This document shows, one piece after another, positions 1 to 5,453 of a DNA stretch of 5,453 nt. Position numbers and translations under genes: made by a program. The stretch's first letter is position 1; each line of letters starts with the position of its first letter. Source of the DNA: Planctomycetota bacterium (GTDB lineage: Bacteria; Planctomycetota; MHYJ01; JACPRB01). The notes under the pieces are model-generated. The model worked only from the letters and a program-made list of their open reading frames with translations. It was not told the DNA's origin and made no database searches. Location: positions 1 through 5,453 of the forward strand of contig JACQFK010000042.1 in assembly GCA_016200125.1 (NCBI GenBank), written 5' to 3'.

Positions 1-2
1 GT

Positions 3-851
3 TCCCCGCCGCCGCCGCCCACTCCGATCTCTCGAGCCGTCGACTTCCTCGTCAGCCGCCAGACCCCCGACGGCCTCTGGAAGTCCGACACCACGACGGT
101 CCTCGGCTCGGGCCAGGCCCTCACGCCCTTCGTCCTGTACGCGCTCTCCCATGCGCCCCTCGAAACGCTGGCGCCCCACCGCGCGGCGATCGACCGCGGC
201 CTCGGCCGCCTTCCGATCTCCGGGGACGAGTACCCCTCCTACGCCCTGGCCCTCTCGATCCTGGCGCTCCGCCGGCTCGGCCGGTCAACGGACACCGGCC
301 CGCTCGAACTCGCCCTCCGGGCACGGCAGCTTACGGAGCACAACGGCTGGAGCGAGGCGGACCCGGAGTACGGCGGCTGGGACCACGGGGCGGTGATTCC
401 GAAAAAGCCCGACTGCCGGCGGCCGGACGTCTCGGTGACGGCCTTCGCGGTCGAGGCACTGGGGGGCGACGCCAAGGCCCGTCGTTTCGCCGGGCGCTGC
501 CGCGCCCCTGCCGGCGGCTACTTCTTCACCCCGAGCCGCCTCTGGGAGCACCAGAACAAGGCAGGGACCGGGATCGGGTATGAGACCGCCACCTTCGACG
601 CCCTTCGGATCCTGGGAACCCCGCCGACGTCCGACCCGGGGCTCTCCCTGCCGGAGGAGTGGAAGGAAGCGCTGTTCTTCTACCGCGCCTTCGTCCGATC
701 GAAAGTGCGGCCGGATCCGGCGACGGGCTCCTCGGTCCTCGCCCGGCAGCAGCCCGACGGGTCCTTCCGCAACCCGGCCGCCCTCATGAAGGAAGACGAC
801 CCGCTCATCGCGACGGGCCTGGCCCTCGTGACCCTCTGCCTCTGCCGCTGA
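3..851 (+). CDS. Prenyltransferase/squalene-oxidase-repeat protein, 3' part (5'-partial)
   Basis: The frame is open from the left edge to a TGA at 849-851, giving 282 visible residues; the true start is upstream. The fragment begins with five consecutive prolines (a likely linker), followed by alpha/alpha-toroid-like sequence. QTPDGLW (visible residues 20-26) fits the QW motif Q-x3-G-x-W of triterpene cyclases, and QQPDGSF (249-255) is a variant of it. Other landmarks are DPEYGGWDHG (120-129), GGYFF, QNKAG (184-188) and KEDDPLIAT near the C terminus. These match the order I recall in 'prenyltransferase and squalene oxidase repeat' proteins, many of which begin with a signal peptide or lipobox, but that part is missing here. 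I see no DxDD motif of squalene-hopene cyclases, so a true cyclase is unlikely and the substrate is unknown. The GTG at 393 is not a start, because strong family sequence lies upstream. The gene converges on the aminotransferase gene. Confidence 0.82.
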   Translation, partial: SPPPPPTPISRAVDFLVSRQTPDGLWKSDTTTVLGSGQALTPFVLYALSHAPLETLAPHRAAIDRGLGRLPISGDEYPSYALALSILALRRLGRSTDTGPLELALRARQLTEHNGWSEADPEYGGWDHGAVIPKKPDCRRPDVSVTAFAVEALGGDAKARRFAGRCRAPAGGYFFTPSRLWEHQNKAGTGIGYETATFDALRILGTPPTSDPGLSLPEEWKEALFFYRAFVRSKVRPDPATGSSVLARQQPDGSFRNPAALMKEDDPLIATGLALVTLCLCR

Positions 852-862
852 TCCCTCTTCGC

Positions 863-891
863 GGACTGCGGGCTCCGTGCCTCCGTGGTCC
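863..891 (+). terminator. Hairpin between convergent genes, possible terminator of the repeat-protein gene
   Basis: GGACTGCGG (863-871) pairs with CCGTGGTCC (883-891) across an 11-nt loop. This makes nine pairs, two of them adjacent G-U wobbles. The wobbles become A-C mismatches in the opposite transcript, so the hairpin is good only in + strand RNA, that is, downstream of the stop at 851. No U tract follows, so it is not a classical intrinsic terminator. It could be a 3'-end stabilising or Rho-associated structure, or chance in GC-rich DNA. Confidence 0.33.
873..888 (+). repeat. Short tandem repeat CTCCGTGn x2
   Basis: Two adjacent 8-mers, CTCCGTGC (873-880) and CTCCGTGG (881-888), lie in the 47-bp gap between the converging genes. 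They are preceded by looser relatives of the unit (TTCGCGGA, CTGCGGG). The repeat overlaps the hairpin's loop and right arm. It is very short and could be coincidental. Confidence 0.4.
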
Positions 892-898
892 GTCCCGG

Positions 899-1759
899 CT
901 AGGCCCGCGCCTTGGCGGGCTTCTTCGACTCCTTCTCGGAGCCGCCGCCCGCCGCGTAGACATCGAGCCAGTCGGCGTGCTTCGCGTTGCGGCCCTTCAC
1001 CACCTCGAAGAAGGAGTCCTGGAGCTTCTTCGTGATCGGACCTATCCCACCCTTGCCGATCCGGCGGCCGTCCACCTCTCCGATCGGGGTGACCTCCGCG
1101 GCCGTTCCGGTGAAGAAGGCCTCGTCGGCGATGTAGAGCTCGTCGCGGCTGAAGCGCTGCTCCTCGATCGGGATGCTGTGCTCGCGCGCCAGCGTCATGA
1201 CCGTGTCCCGCGTGATGCCCGGCAGCACGCAGGTCAACGGCGCGGTCTTGATCTTGCCGTCCCGGACGATGAAGAGATTCTCGCCCGAACCCTCGGCGCA
1301 GAAGCCCTCGGTGTCGAGCATGATCGCCTCGTCGAAGCCGAGCGCCTTCGCCTCGCGCTTGGCGAGGATGCCCGTCACGTAGTGGCCCGTCAGCTTGCCG
1401 CGGGTCATCACCGTGTTGGGCTGCCAGCGCGTGTAGGACGAGATCTTCGCCCGGATGCCCTTCTCGAGGGCGTCCTTGCCCAGGTAGGCGCCCCACTTCC
1501 AGGTCGCGATGAACACCCGGATCGGGTTGTTGCCGGGGAAGACGCCCATGCCGCCGTCGCCGATGTAGGCCACGGGGCGGATGTAGCCGGCCTTCATGCC
1601 GTTGGCCGACAGCGTGTCCTTCGCGCCCTTGCAGAGCTCGTCGATCTGGAAGGGGCAGTCCATCTGCCCGATGTGGCAGGAATCCAGCAGGCGGCGCATG
1701 TGCTCCCGGAGGCGGAAGACGGCCGAGCGGCCGTAGATGAATCTTTCCTTGTCCACCAC
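899..1759 (-). CDS. ilvE: Branched-chain amino acid aminotransferase (PLP class IV), internally shortened N-terminal domain
   Basis: This 286-residue protein matches IlvE (EC 2.6.1.42), which transfers amino groups between Leu/Ile/Val and 2-oxoglutarate in the cytoplasm. Visible landmarks are AVFRLREHM (13-21), GYIRP with Tyr59 and Arg61 (the substrate-carboxylate residues), WGAYLG, the PLP lysine Lys122 in RGKLTGHY, Glu156 in AEGSGENLF (contacts the pyridine nitrogen), LPGITRD (179-185, phosphate cup) and FTGTAAEVTP (216-225). The start is GTG at 1757-1759 or the adjacent GTG at 1754-1756, set by GGAGGT at 1766-1771. Family members usually have about 37 more residues between 'FIY' (7-9) and 'GRSAVF' (10-15), including the HALHYG...VFEGIR segment. 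These are absent here, and the ligase gene occupies the DNA just upstream. The last 18 or so residues form a Gly/Lys/Ala-rich tail beyond the usual end. Family assignment is firm; activity is uncertain. Confidence 0.88.
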   Translation of the reverse strand: MVDKERFIYGRSAVFRLREHMRRLLDSCHIGQMDCPFQIDELCKGAKDTLSANGMKAGYIRPVAYIGDGGMGVFPGNNPIRVFIATWKWGAYLGKDALEKGIRAKISSYTRWQPNTVMTRGKLTGHYVTGILAKREAKALGFDEAIMLDTEGFCAEGSGENLFIVRDGKIKTAPLTCVLPGITRDTVMTLAREHSIPIEEQRFSRDELYIADEAFFTGTAAEVTPIGEVDGRRIGKGGIGPITKKLQDSFFEVVKGRNAKHADWLDVYAAGGGSEKESKKPAKARA

Positions 1760-1765
1760 GGCTCG

Positions 1766-1771
1766 ACCTCC
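1766..1771 (-). promoter_or_regulatory. Shine-Dalgarno of the aminotransferase gene
   Basis: The minus strand reads GGAGGT, six nucleotides before a GTG (1759-1757) and nine before a second, in-frame GTG (1756-1754). It is a near-perfect anti-16S match and fixes the start at one of these two codons. That is why the missing N-terminal segment cannot be recovered by moving the start upstream. Confidence 0.75.
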
Positions 1772-1778
1772 ATCCGAT

Positions 1779-1800
1779 AAAAAAAAGGGCCCGTCCTTTT
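1779..1800 (-). terminator. Weak intrinsic-terminator-like hairpin between ligA and ilvE
   Basis: Read on the minus strand just after the ligA stop, AAAAGG (1800-1795) pairs with CCTTTT (1788-1783) around a 6-nt loop. Four more T's follow, giving an unbroken 8-T run (1786-1779). The shape is that of a Rho-independent terminator, but the stem has only two G-C pairs and would be weak. It sits 7 nt ahead of the aminotransferase Shine-Dalgarno. It could therefore end part of the ligA transcription, act as a partial attenuator for ilvE, or be an incidental AT-rich spacer. Confidence 0.4.
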
Positions 1801-1801
1801 C

Positions 1802-5453
<3,652 letters not shown>

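Noticed and set aside
393..395. GTG as the start of the + strand repeat protein
   Set aside because: The same frame is open to the left edge and carries a perfect QW motif and other family blocks upstream of this codon.
659..1780. A 373-codon open frame on the + strand overlapping the repeat protein and opposite the aminotransferase
   Set aside because: It is out of frame with the repeat protein and antisense to conserved IlvE motifs. Its composition is typical of a GC shadow.

Overview
The window comes from a high-GC bacterial chromosome, roughly two-thirds GC or more by eye, with third codon positions almost always G or C. It is densely coding and shows no sign of mobile DNA, CRISPR or RNA genes. 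The NAD+-dependent DNA ligase makes it bacterial. The ligase motif I context (EPKIDG) and a Lys in place of the usual Arg in the SGSLK segment, together with a squalene-cyclase-like repeat protein, remind me of Planctomycetota, Acidobacteriota or neighbouring candidate phyla. That placement is a recollection-based guess, not a demonstrated assignment.

Layout. On the + strand, positions 3-851 hold the 3' part of a prenyltransferase/squalene-oxidase-repeat protein whose start lies outside the window. It converges on a minus-strand gene cluster, with 47 bp between the facing stops; this gap carries a hairpin and a short tandem repeat. Read in the direction of transcription (right to left), the minus cluster is: a HEAT-repeat protein (4152-5453, open through the right edge), a 125-residue single-pass membrane protein (3778-4155), ligA (1802-3781), and an ilvE-like branched-chain aminotransferase (899-1759). 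The first three genes are joined by 4-nt stop/start overlaps (GTGA, then ATGA), so they look translationally coupled. The aminotransferase follows ligA after 42 nt. That gap holds a terminator-like hairpin with a T tract and then a strong Shine-Dalgarno. A good sigma70-type promoter match (TTGAAA-16-TATAAA) lies in an unusually AT-rich patch of the ligA 3' end.

How the genes fit together. DNA ligation and branched-chain amino-acid transamination have no obvious shared pathway. The HEAT protein and the small membrane protein may form a scaffold-plus-anchor pair, but nothing in the sequence ties them to ligase activity.

The most notable observation is that the aminotransferase lacks about 37 residues near its N terminus, including the segment that normally supplies part of the substrate pocket. 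It nevertheless keeps its ribosome binding site, its reading frame and all the PLP-binding residues I can recognise. It could be an in-frame deletion, an assembly error or a divergent enzyme. I see no convincing evidence of a wholly new multi-gene system.
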